A stretch of 64,000 nucleotides of DNA from an uncultured Clostridia bacterium (lineage in GTDB: Bacteria; Bacillota; Clostridia; Oscillospirales; Acutalibacteraceae), in assembly GCA_947625785.1 (NCBI GenBank), contig CANQPS010000013.1, positions 1 through 64,000 of the forward strand, written 5' to 3'. The position numbers and the translations under genes were made by a program. The notes under the pieces were generated by a model that worked only from the letters and a program-made list of their open reading frames with translations, was not told the DNA's origin and did no database searches. Shown here one piece after another: positions 52,572 to 60,263 of this stretch (the first letter of the stretch is position 1; every line of letters starts with the position of its first letter).

Positions 52572-53666
52572 TTATGCAAGAACTAATCGCATACCCTCGT
52601 TTCTGATGTTTATGGCTGCGTTTATATCTCTGTTATGATGTGTTTGACAGCAAAGGCAGATCCATTCTCGAACAGACAAATCTTTTGTTTCACTATTTTG
52701 GTATCCACAGACATTGCAAAGCTGTGAACTTGCAAAAAACTTATCAATCTTTACAAGTTTTTTCCCAAGTTCCTCCAACTTGTATTTCAGAAATGCCGTG
52801 AACATTCCCCAACCATTATCTGAAACAGATTTGCCGAAATTCAGAGCCTGTGCCATAGCCTGCATATTCAGATTTTCTATACATACACAATCATAGACAT
52901 TGGCTATCTGTCTTGACTGCTTGTGCAGAAAATCCTTTCTTTGGTTGGCAATTTTTTCATACAGTCTGGCAACTCTGATACGCTGTTTTTCTCTGTTCTT
53001 CGAGCCTTTCACCATTTTTGACAGTTTTCTTTGTTCTCTTTTCAGTTTCTTTTCGGACAATCTGTAATATCTCGGAAATCCGGAACAGTTTCCGTTGCTG
53101 TCAACATATAATGCGTGCATTGAGAAGTCAAGCCCTAAGAAAGTTTGCGGCACTTGTTCCTGTACTTGGTTTTCGTACTCAAAAAGAATACTTACAAAAT
53201 ATTTTCCGTTTGAATTCCGACTTACCGTAGCAGCTTTCAGTTTGTAATCATCAGGTATGTTTCTATACTGTTTCATTTTGACAAAGCCTAATTTCGGAAG
53301 TTTTATCATACCATCCCGAACAACAATATTTCCATTTACACAATTAGTTGTATAACTCCTTTTACTGCCCTTTTTTGACTTGAACTTAGGAAAACCCACC
53401 TTTTTATCTTTGAAAAAATTATTATACGCATCCTGTAAATTCATCTGTGCATTAGCAAGTGCAAGACTATCTACTTCTTTCAGCCACTCAAATTTAACTT
53501 TGTATTGTGCAGGGGTATTATTCAGTTTTTTCTGCGTTTGATGATAGTATTCTATTTTGTCACCCAACATCTTATTGTAGATAAATCTAACGCAGCCGAA
53601 TGTCTTTGCAATCATTGTGCTTTGCTCTTCATTCGGATATATCCTGAATTTATAGGCTTTGTTCAT
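52572..53666 (-). CDS. tnpB: TnpB, RNA-guided nuclease of an IS605-family element
   Basis: A 364-residue OrfB/TnpB protein. The N-terminus AYKFRIYPNEEQSTMIAKTF is typical of the family. The RuvC residues are intact: Asp180 in FLGLDFSMHALYVDSNG, Glu264 in VCIENLNM and Asp347 in HHNRDINAAINI. The zinc finger CNVCGYQN...CLCC (Cys317, 320, 337, 340) is complete. It should therefore be active. TnpB proteins are guided by omega RNA and cut donor sites to favour element retention. A promoter (TTGACT, 17 bp, TATTTT) precedes it on the minus strand. Confidence 0.93.
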   Translation of the reverse strand: MNKAYKFRIYPNEEQSTMIAKTFGCVRFIYNKMLGDKIEYYHQTQKKLNNTPAQYKVKFEWLKEVDSLALANAQMNLQDAYNNFFKDKKVGFPKFKSKKGSKRSYTTNCVNGNIVVRDGMIKLPKLGFVKMKQYRNIPDDYKLKAATVSRNSNGKYFVSILFEYENQVQEQVPQTFLGLDFSMHALYVDSNGNCSGFPRYYRLSEKKLKREQRKLSKMVKGSKNREKQRIRVARLYEKIANQRKDFLHKQSRQIANVYDCVCIENLNMQAMAQALNFGKSVSDNGWGMFTAFLKYKLEELGKKLVKIDKFFASSQLCNVCGYQNSETKDLSVREWICLCCQTHHNRDINAAINIRNEGMRLVLA

Positions 53667-53739
53667 TGCTTTTCACCTCTTTATCCTAAAAATAGCATAA
53701 ACAAAATCGTAAGTCAAGAAAAAATCAGTCTTGCGGCTG

Positions 53740-53788
53740 ACGGGCAATTCATCCCACCGCCTTAGAGGTGGTGGGATGAATTGCCCGT
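53740..53788. repeat. Left-end hairpin of the TnpB element
   Basis: ACGGGCAATTCATCCCACC (53740-53758) and GGTGGGATGAATTGCCCGT (53770-53788) form a perfect 19-bp stem, extended by three more pairs. It lies between tnpB and the neighbouring TPR-like gene and may also serve as that gene's terminator. Confidence 0.75.
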
Positions 53789-53802
53789 TTAGGTTAAATG
53801 TC

Positions 53803-54633
53803 TTATATCTTATTTTTTAAAAGTTCTTTTGCTTTTTTAGCTACATATAAATTATTGCCGTTATCGGCTATAAACTTTAATGTTTCATTAACTTTATTTT
53901 CCTTACCTTCTTTTGAATATATCTCATAGAGATAATATTTATTAAGAACCTTCTGAAAATTATCCGGACATTCTTCCTGTTGATTTTTAAAATATTCTTT
54001 AGCTCCTTTATAATCTCCCTCAAAAACTCTTATTCTATTAGTTAGGAGTTTACTCATACCAACATAATTTTCATAAAAAGGAATATCTTTATCAAACTCG
54101 TCACCTATCTTTTTTAATTCCTCATAATGTTTTTTAGCTTTATCCAGTTCATTTTTAAAAAGATAGATAAGTGTGAGGTTATACTCTTTTAATATAATAA
54201 CACTCTGATTTTGAGGATTTGAAGGTTTTATATCTATTGTATTATAAATTTTTATTGCCTCGTCAAATTCACCGTTTCCAAAGTATCCCGCCGCATAATT
54301 ACATCTTGAAACCATAGCAGTAAAACTATTGCTATTATTATTTACTACATCTTTATATAATGATAAGAATTTTTCAGGGTCACATTCATTATCAAGTATT
54401 TTTAGCAAATCATTATGCTGGTCATACGCTTTTTTATTGGCATAAGAGCATACAATAAGCATTATAATTACAAATGACAAAATTGCAAAACAACATTGTA
54501 CACCAAATACAGGTATATTTAATAATGTATATTTTGTAATACCAATTATAACGGCAATCGCCGCCGCAATTACAAGAGCAATAATAAGACCTATAATAAA
54601 AAATAGTCTTGATTTTTTAAATTTCATAATCAT
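53803..54633 (-). CDS. Membrane-anchored TPR-like protein of unknown function
   Basis: A 276-residue protein with two N-terminal transmembrane helices (about 7-30 and 35-57), followed by a cytoplasmic or extracytoplasmic helical region. The latter resembles tetratricopeptide repeats (CNYAAGYFGNGEFDEAIKIY and LTLIYLFKNELDKAKKHYEE). No catalytic motif is seen. ATG 54633 with GGGGTG upstream is preferred; GTG 54645 lies inside that site. The IS605-type element sits immediately after its stop codon, and coaBC is divergent upstream. The role is unknown; scaffold or protein-protein contacts are likely for such folds. Confidence 0.75.
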   Translation of the reverse strand: MIMKFKKSRLFFIIGLIIALVIAAAIAVIIGITKYTLLNIPVFGVQCCFAILSFVIIMLIVCSYANKKAYDQHNDLLKILDNECDPEKFLSLYKDVVNNNSNSFTAMVSRCNYAAGYFGNGEFDEAIKIYNTIDIKPSNPQNQSVIILKEYNLTLIYLFKNELDKAKKHYEELKKIGDEFDKDIPFYENYVGMSKLLTNRIRVFEGDYKGAKEYFKNQQEECPDNFQKVLNKYYLYEIYSKEGKENKVNETLKFIADNGNNLYVAKKAKELLKNKI

Positions 54634-54823
54634 ATAGCAATGCACCCCTATTTATTATACGAAAATTATCTAATAGTACATATTGTCGCATAAATTAAGT
54701 TATTTTTCAAGTACTTTAAACAAAAATTTAAAAACACATACTATCACTTGATTTTAAACAAAAATATGATATGATATTAAATATATTTTAAGGAAAATTT
54801 TTAATGGAGTGACATAGATATTT

Positions 54824-56017
54824 ATGAATAATAATACTAAATCAGTTTTATTATGTGTATCAGGCGGCATAGCTTGTTATAAAATTCCTAATCTTGCAAG
54901 TATTTTAATCAAGAAGGGCTACGATGTAAATGTAATAATGACTGAAAATGCAACGAATTTTATTACCCAAAATACATTTGAAGCATTAACCCATAATAAA
55001 TGTATAGTTGATACCTTTGACAGAAATCATTCTTGGGAAATAGAACATATATCACTGGCTAAAAAATCAGATATTGTTATGATTGCACCCGCAACCGCTA
55101 ATATAATAGGCAAAATTGCCAACGGTATAGCTGACGATATGTTGACAACAACTGTACTTGCTTGTAAATGTCCAATATATATTGCACCGGCTATGAATTC
55201 CAATATGTACGAAAATACAATAGTTCAAGATAATCTTCTTAAACTTAAAAAATTCGGATATAAAATAATATCTCCAATATATGGGCATCTGGCTTGTGGT
55301 GAAAACGGAAACGGAAAAATGCCCGAGCCATCTGAACTGTATCAATATATCGAAAAAGAACTGGCATTTAATAAAGATATGCAGGGACTTAATGTATTGG
55401 TTACAGCAGGTGCAACACAAGAATCAATAGACCCTGTAAGATATATAACAAATCATTCCTCAGGTAAAATGGGTTATGCGATAGCCAAAAATGCTATGCT
55501 CAGAGGTGCAAATGTAACATTAATAAGTGGTCAAACATCATTACCCAATATTCCTTTTATAAAAAATATCAAGGTAGTATCCGCACAAGATATGTTTGAA
55601 AGTGTTAAAGATAATATAAATCAATGTGATATATTAATAATGTCCGCAGCAGTAGCAGATTATACGCCTTTAAATGTAAGTGATAATAAAATAAAAAAAT
55701 CAGACGATAATATGTACATATCTCTTAAACGCACAACGGATATTCTTCGATATGTCGGGGAAAATAAAAGGAACAATCAATTTATATGTGGATTTTCTAT
55801 GGAAACCGAAAATATGATTGAAAATTCAAAAGCTAAATTGAAAAATAAAAAACTTGATATGATAGCTTGCAATAATCTTAAAACAGAAGGTGCGGGATTT
55901 CAGGTTGATACAAATGTTATAACATTAATCACAAATGACGGTCAAATAGAATTTGGATTATTAAGCAAAGAGGATACAGCTAAAAGGCTACTTGACGAAA
56001 TAATTATAAGATTATAG
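54824..56017 (+). CDS. coaBC: Bifunctional phosphopantothenoylcysteine decarboxylase/phosphopantothenate-cysteine ligase CoaBC
   Basis: A 397-residue bifunctional enzyme of coenzyme A synthesis. The N-terminal flavin-dependent CoaC domain has SGGIACYKIPNLASIL, the catalytic His region WEIEHISLAKKSD, PAMNSNMYEN and the cysteine in HLACGENGNGKMPEP. The C-terminal CoaB domain begins LVTAGATQESIDPVRYITNH and keeps NKKLDMIACNNL. Full length, with its own AT-rich upstream region; the -10 candidate is TATGATAT. It is monocistronic, followed by a long structured region. Confidence 0.95.
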   Translation: MNNNTKSVLLCVSGGIACYKIPNLASILIKKGYDVNVIMTENATNFITQNTFEALTHNKCIVDTFDRNHSWEIEHISLAKKSDIVMIAPATANIIGKIANGIADDMLTTTVLACKCPIYIAPAMNSNMYENTIVQDNLLKLKKFGYKIISPIYGHLACGENGNGKMPEPSELYQYIEKELAFNKDMQGLNVLVTAGATQESIDPVRYITNHSSGKMGYAIAKNAMLRGANVTLISGQTSLPNIPFIKNIKVVSAQDMFESVKDNINQCDILIMSAAVADYTPLNVSDNKIKKSDDNMYISLKRTTDILRYVGENKRNNQFICGFSMETENMIENSKAKLKNKKLDMIACNNLKTEGAGFQVDTNVITLITNDGQIEFGLLSKEDTAKRLLDEIIIRL

Positions 56018-56089
56018 AAATTCAAATAATTACTTTTTCAAAAATCATTAAACAAAAATAGGTTTCACTCCTTGCCCAGAGCGACCAAA
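56018..56089 (+). other. Short spacer between coaBC and the multi-hairpin element
   Basis: AT-rich sequence followed by a sharp rise in GC at about 56071. No gene or terminator with a T-run is seen directly after coaBC. Confidence 0.4.
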
Positions 56090-56292
56090 GGCTCTGCCCT
56101 CGGCTAGTGGGACTTCGCCCCACACCTCATAAGGGCTCCGCCCTTAACCCGCAAGCCTTTTGAAAAAGGCTTGACCGAAAACTTTTACCCTTAAAAAATT
56201 AAAAGTTTTTGAGAGTTTTAAGAGAACTTTTTTCAAAAAGTTCTCTTAACAGGTCGAGGGCAGAGCCATCGTGGGGTGTGGGGCAAAGCCCC
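56090..56292. repeat. Compact multi-hairpin element with interleaved long-range pairing
   Basis: The outer stem GGCTCTGCCCTCG (56090-56102) pairs perfectly with 56255-56267. Inside are GTGGG/CCCAC (56107-56123), AAGGGC-TCC-GCCCTT (56131-56145), AAGCCTTTT/AAAAGGCTT (56153-56172), AAAACTTTT/AAAAGTTTT (56178-56209) and a perfect 13-bp stem AAGAGAACTTTTT (56220-56232 with 56235-56247). Just outside is GGGGC-AAA-GCCCC (56280-56292). In addition GCCCCACACC (56117-56126) pairs with GGTGTGGGGC (56275-56284), across the outer stem. It may be a structured RNA or a repetitive mobile element. Confidence 0.65.
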
Positions 56293-56328
56293 GCTAATAA
56301 AAATACGAATTTTAGAATAAAAAAACTC

Positions 56329-56357
56329 TTTACTTTATTTTGGCAATATGATATAAT
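56329..56357 (+). promoter_or_regulatory. Sigma-A promoter of rpsO
   Basis: TTTACT (56329-56334), a 17-bp spacer and TATAAT (56352-56357) give a leader of about 130 nt before the rpsO start. Confidence 0.7.
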
Positions 56358-56392
56358 CCTAATTGTTTGAATTATTATATTCAAATATGATA

Positions 56393-56461
56393 CCATATTC
56401 TCGGTCTGGGGACTAAGCCGCTATCATCGGATTTCACCTACCCCTTAATCTGTGAGTATGG
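56393..56461 (+). promoter_or_regulatory. Structured rpsO leader, probable S15 autoregulatory site
   Basis: CCATA-TT-CTC (56393-56402) pairs with GAGTATGG (56454-56461) to close a domain that also contains GGGG (56408-56411) and CCCC (56441-56444). Ribosomal protein S15 represses its own translation through different leader folds in several bacteria. That this leader does so is inferred from position and structure only. Confidence 0.45.
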
Positions 56462-56495
56462 ATAATAAAAATTTTTTAAAAAGGTGGCTAATAAA

Positions 56496-56759
56496 ATGCT
56501 AAAAGAAGAAAAAAATGCTATTATCGCTCAATATGCCCAACACGAGGGTGATACAGGTTCTCCGGAAGTTCAAATAGCTCTTTTAACAAAAAGAATTAAT
56601 GACCTTACCGAACACCTTAAAACACACAAAAAAGACCATCATTCCCGCAGAGGTCTTTTGAAAATGGTTGGTAAAAGAAGAAATCTTCTTGCTTACTTAA
56701 CTAAAGTCGATATTGAAAGATACCGTAGTATTATCGCAAGATTAGGTATCCGTAAATAA
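56496..56759 (+). CDS. rpsO: 30S ribosomal protein S15
   Basis: An 87-residue ribosomal protein that binds the central domain of 16S rRNA. The family core is complete: [40 protein letters not shown] and [15 protein letters not shown] 56496 with AAGGTGG eight bases upstream is chosen; the in-frame GTG 56484 lies inside that site. The rpsO-pnp order is conserved in many bacteria. Confidence 0.97.
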   Translation: MLKEEKNAIIAQYAQHEGDTGSPEVQIALLTKRINDLTEHLKTHKKDHHSRRGLLKMVGKRRNLLAYLTKVDIERYRSIIARLGIRK

Positions 56760-56774
56760 TTTTTACGCTCATAT

Positions 56775-56801
56775 AGGCAGATAGTAATTTGCTATCTGCC
56801 T
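56775..56801 (+). terminator. Hairpin terminator after rpsO
   Basis: AGGCAGATAG (56775-56784), a 7-nt loop and CTATCTGCCT (56792-56801) form a perfect 10-bp stem followed by TTTAT. Some read-through to pnp is likely. Confidence 0.7.
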
Positions 56802-56856
56802 TTTATGATAATAAAGAATAATTTATTTAATATATAGGCGTTTGGATTTAGCAGTT

Positions 56857-56891
56857 AAACAAAACTTCAAATATAATTTAAAGTTTTGTTT
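56857..56891 (+). terminator. Second hairpin in the rpsO-pnp gap (terminator or pnp leader)
   Basis: AAACAAAACTT (56857-56867) and AAGTTTTGTTT (56881-56891) pair perfectly over 11 bp with a 13-nt loop. A T-rich end follows. It could be a second terminator or a processing site in the pnp leader. Confidence 0.5.
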
Positions 56892-56963
56892 TATTGCTAA
56901 TATCTTGCCCTATATTTAATCAAAATTATTTATAAGCATAATTTAATTGGAGGTTAAATATTA

Positions 56964-59141
56964 ATGTTTGAAAATTACAGAGTTTTTGAAACAGAATTTG
57001 CCGGAAGACCTTTAAAAGTTGAAACCGGTAAAATGACACAACTTGCAAACGGAGCTTGTCTGGTTCATTATGGTGAAACCGTTGTTCATATTGCTGTAAC
57101 GGCTTCACCAAAACCAAGAGATGGTGTTGACTTCTTTCCTTTGTCAGTAGACTATGAAGAAAAAATGTATGCTGTTGGTAAAATTCCAGGCTCATACACC
57201 AAAAGAGAAGGCAGACCTTCCGACAAAGCTATTCTTGTTTCAAGAGTTATTGACAGACCTATACGACCTTTATTCCCTAAGGATATGAGAAACGATGTTT
57301 CCGTTACTTGTACAGTAATGGCTGTTGACCCCGATTGCTCTCCTGAAATTACCGCTATGGTTGGTACATCTATTGCAATTTCAATATCTGATATTCCTTG
57401 GAACGGTCCTATATCTGCGGTTTCTGTCGGTCTTGTTGACGGCGAATTTATTATAAATCCAACAAAATCCCAAAGGGAAATTTCTCAAATGGCTGTAACA
57501 GTTGCCTCTACCGAAAGTAAAATTCCTATGATTGAAGCCGGTGCAAATATTGTCAGCGATGAAGTTATGTTTAATGGTATTATGGCGGGCCACGAAGCTA
57601 ACCAACATATAATTAAATTTATAAACCAAATTAAAGCGGAAATCGGCAGAGAAAAATTCACTTACCCAAGCAATGAACCTGACGAGGAAATGTTCAATGC
57701 AATTAAAGAATTTGCTGTAAATGACATTAAATTTGCTATGGATACTGACGATAAAAAAATTCGTGACGAAAGATTAAATCCTATCTATGAAGCTGTTCAC
57801 GCTAAATTCGATGAAATTTACCCTGAACAGGAAACTAAAATAGATGAATGCCTTTATAAAACACAAAAATATATAGTTCGCCGTTGGCTGCTTGATGAAA
57901 ATAAGCGTGTTGACGGTCGTGCTATGAATCAAATGCGTCCTCTTGCATCTGAGGTTTCTGTATTGCCAAGAGTACACGGCTCAGGATTATTTACAAGAGG
58001 TCAAACGCAAGTTCTTACAATCGCAACATTAGGTTCTATCAGTGAACAACAAACATTTGACGGAATAGACGATGAAGTTTCTAAACGATATATACACCAC
58101 TATAATTTCCCTTCATATTCCGTTGGCGAAACAAAAGCAAGCAGAGGTCCGGGCAGACGAGAAATAGGGCACGGTGCTCTGGCTGAAAGAGCATTAGTTC
58201 CTGTTATTCCATCTGTTGAGGAATTCCCTTATACTATAAGACTTGTTTCTGAAATATTATCTTCAAACGGTTCTACATCACAAGGTTCTATTTGTGGTTC
58301 GACACTTGCACTTATGGACGCCGGCGTTCCTATTAAAGCACCTGTTGCCGGTATCTCCTGCGGTCTTATAACAGAGGGTGACCGTTGGATGACTATGGTT
58401 GATATTCAGGGAGTTGAAGATTTCTTTGGTGATATGGACTTTAAGGTTGCAGGTACTCACGAAGGTATTACAGCAATTCAAATGGATTTAAAAATCGATG
58501 GTCTTACCCCTGAAATCATAAAGGAAGCTCTTGAAAAAACACATATCGCCCGTAACTATATCCTTGACGAAATTATGTTGAAAGCTATCCCAGAACCAAG
58601 AAAAGAACTTTCTAAATATGCACCAAAAGTGTTGTCTTTAAAAGTTCCTGTTGACAAAATCAGAGAAGTTATAGGCTCAGGCGGTAAAGTTATTCAAAAA
58701 ATCTGTGCCGAATGTGATGTTAAAGTAGATATCGATGAGGACGGAAAAACATTTATAGGTGGTACTAATATCGAAAATTGTAAACGAGCTTTAACTATTA
58801 TTAATACTATTATTTGTGACCCTGAACCGGGTGCTATATATAAGGGACGAGTTACAAGACTTATGGATTTTGGGGCTTTTGTTGAAATTGCTCCGGGTAA
58901 AGAGGGACTTTGTCATATTTCCCAACTTGACATTAAACGCACAGATAAAGTTACTGATGTTGTCAATATTGATGATGAAATCATAGTTAAAGTTGTCGAA
59001 ATAGACGATAAAGGAAGAATTAACCTCTCAAGACGAGATGCTCTCATTGAAATTGAAGGTGCTGTCCCTGAAAATGATTTTTCTGCCGGACGCAAATCTG
59101 ATAAACGATTTAACCAGAAAAATAATAAACAACATCATTAA
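56964..59141 (+). CDS. pnp: Polyribonucleotide nucleotidyltransferase (PNPase)
   Basis: A 725-residue phosphorolytic 3'-5' exoribonuclease. There are two RNase PH-type domains (GACLVHYGETVVHIAVTAS near the start; SGLFTRGQTQVLTIATLGS in the second) linked by an all-helical domain. The KH domain is REVIGSGGKVIQKICAE and the S1 domain IYKGRVTRLMDFGAFVEIAP. The phosphate-binding GSSQGS-like stretch is NGSTSQGSICGSTLALMDAG. A GGAGG ribosome binding site precedes ATG. The C-terminus is basic and short. Confidence 0.97.
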   Translation: MFENYRVFETEFAGRPLKVETGKMTQLANGACLVHYGETVVHIAVTASPKPRDGVDFFPLSVDYEEKMYAVGKIPGSYTKREGRPSDKAILVSRVIDRPIRPLFPKDMRNDVSVTCTVMAVDPDCSPEITAMVGTSIAISISDIPWNGPISAVSVGLVDGEFIINPTKSQREISQMAVTVASTESKIPMIEAGANIVSDEVMFNGIMAGHEANQHIIKFINQIKAEIGREKFTYPSNEPDEEMFNAIKEFAVNDIKFAMDTDDKKIRDERLNPIYEAVHAKFDEIYPEQETKIDECLYKTQKYIVRRWLLDENKRVDGRAMNQMRPLASEVSVLPRVHGSGLFTRGQTQVLTIATLGSISEQQTFDGIDDEVSKRYIHHYNFPSYSVGETKASRGPGRREIGHGALAERALVPVIPSVEEFPYTIRLVSEILSSNGSTSQGSICGSTLALMDAGVPIKAPVAGISCGLITEGDRWMTMVDIQGVEDFFGDMDFKVAGTHEGITAIQMDLKIDGLTPEIIKEALEKTHIARNYILDEIMLKAIPEPRKELSKYAPKVLSLKVPVDKIREVIGSGGKVIQKICAECDVKVDIDEDGKTFIGGTNIENCKRALTIINTIICDPEPGAIYKGRVTRLMDFGAFVEIAPGKEGLCHISQLDIKRTDKVTDVVNIDDEIIVKVVEIDDKGRINLSRRDALIEIEGAVPENDFSAGRKSDKRFNQKNNKQHH

Positions 59142-59168
59142 TAGTTTAAAAAAACTCTAATATAAAAT

Positions 59169-59205
59169 ATCTCTTGCGGCGATTTTTTATTCTGCCACAA
59201 GAGAT
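59169..59205 (+). terminator. Intrinsic terminator of pnp
   Basis: ATCTCTTG-C-GGC (59169-59180) pairs with GCC-A-CAAGAGAT (59194-59205), a 13-nt loop between them and TTTTTA after the stem. Confidence 0.85.
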
Positions 59206-59283
59206 TTTTATATATTATAAGAGTTAATTATTATAAATAAATAAGGAAATCCGCAGAAAATTGCCTGATAATAAAAATAAAAA

Positions 59284-59321
59284 ATTCAGACTATATCTTA
59301 TAGAATAGATATAGTCTGAAT
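59284..59321 (-). terminator. Intrinsic terminator of the arginine operon
   Basis: On the minus strand a perfect 15-bp stem (arms 59321-59307 and 59298-59284, AGATATAGTCTGAAT as seen on the plus strand) ends in TTTTTTATTTTT. It lies six bases after the argF stop. Confidence 0.88.
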
Positions 59322-59326
59322 ATTTA

Positions 59327-60235
59327 TTATTTATTTCCCATTACCTTAACCATAACAGCTTTTTGTGCGTGTAATCTATTTTCGGCTTCTTCAAAGATTT
59401 CATTTGCGTGTGCCTCAAATACATCAGCTGTAATTTCTTCACCCCTATGTGCAGGTAAACAATGCTGCACCATAGCGTCAGCGTGTGCAAGTTTCATAAG
59501 TTCCGCATTTACTTGATAACCTTCAAATGCAATCTTACGCTTTTCACTTTCACCCTCTTGTCCCATAGATGCCCATACATCTGTAAATATTACATCTGCA
59601 TTTTTAGCAGCCTCTTGCGGTGTGCGTACTAATTCAAAACAGTCATAGTCCTTTGCAAAATTAAGTACCTCCTCAGCCGGCTCATAACCCTCCGGACAAG
59701 CAACTGAAACAGACATTCCTGTTTTTAATCCTCCTACTATAAGCGAATTCATCATATTATTACCATCACCAATAAAGCACATCTTTAAGCCTTGTAATTT
59801 ACCCTTAAATTCCCTTATAGTCATAAGGTCGGCTAAAACTTGGCAAGGATGACAAAAATCAGTTAAACCATTAATAACAGGTATTCCGCTTTTTTCGGCG
59901 AGTGTTTCAACTTCTGATTGTTTAAATGTCCTTATCATAATACCGTCTAAATAACGGCCAAGCACTCTTGCAGTATCTTCAACAGGTTCTCCTCTGCCAA
60001 TCTGCATATCATTTGATGATAAAAATATCGGCATACCTCCTAATTGATACATACCTACTTCAAAAGATACTCTCGTTCTTGTAGATGCCTTCTGAAATAT
60101 ACAACCAAGTGTCTTCCCTTCAAGATATTTATGAGGGATATTATGTTTTTGCTCATATTTAAGTTGGTCAGCGAGGTTTAATATATCAATAATCTCCTCT
60201 GAACTTAAATCAAGCATTTTCAATAAGTGTTTCAT
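59327..60235 (-). CDS. argF: Ornithine carbamoyltransferase
   Basis: A 302-residue enzyme forming citrulline from ornithine and carbamoyl phosphate. The carbamoyl-phosphate motif is KASTRTRVSFEVGM, followed by FCHPCQVLADLMTI (HPxQ) and the ornithine-binding VQHCLPAHRGEEIT (HCLP). The ornithine DxxxSMG motif is DVWASMGQE. It is last in the argC-J-B-D-F operon and ends directly before a strong terminator. Confidence 0.96.
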   Translation of the reverse strand: MKHLLKMLDLSSEEIIDILNLADQLKYEQKHNIPHKYLEGKTLGCIFQKASTRTRVSFEVGMYQLGGMPIFLSSNDMQIGRGEPVEDTARVLGRYLDGIMIRTFKQSEVETLAEKSGIPVINGLTDFCHPCQVLADLMTIREFKGKLQGLKMCFIGDGNNMMNSLIVGGLKTGMSVSVACPEGYEPAEEVLNFAKDYDCFELVRTPQEAAKNADVIFTDVWASMGQEGESEKRKIAFEGYQVNAELMKLAHADAMVQHCLPAHRGEEITADVFEAHANEIFEEAENRLHAQKAVMVKVMGNK

Positions 60236-60263
60236 TCAAATACTTTCCTTTCAATTATTATCA

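Larger units (their letters stand above)
52444..53798 (-). mobile_element. IS605/IS1341-type insertion sequence carrying only tnpB
   Basis: The element consists of tnpB plus two hairpin ends, with no tnpA. The right end on the minus strand reads GCCCCCGCCTCTTTAGTCGG then GGGAGGATGTCAC, a typical end for this group. At the left end (53740-53788) there is a 19-bp perfect hairpin. TTTAA lies just outside the left end (53798-53793) and is a plausible target-adjacent motif. Boundaries are estimates, since these elements make no target duplication. Confidence 0.75.
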
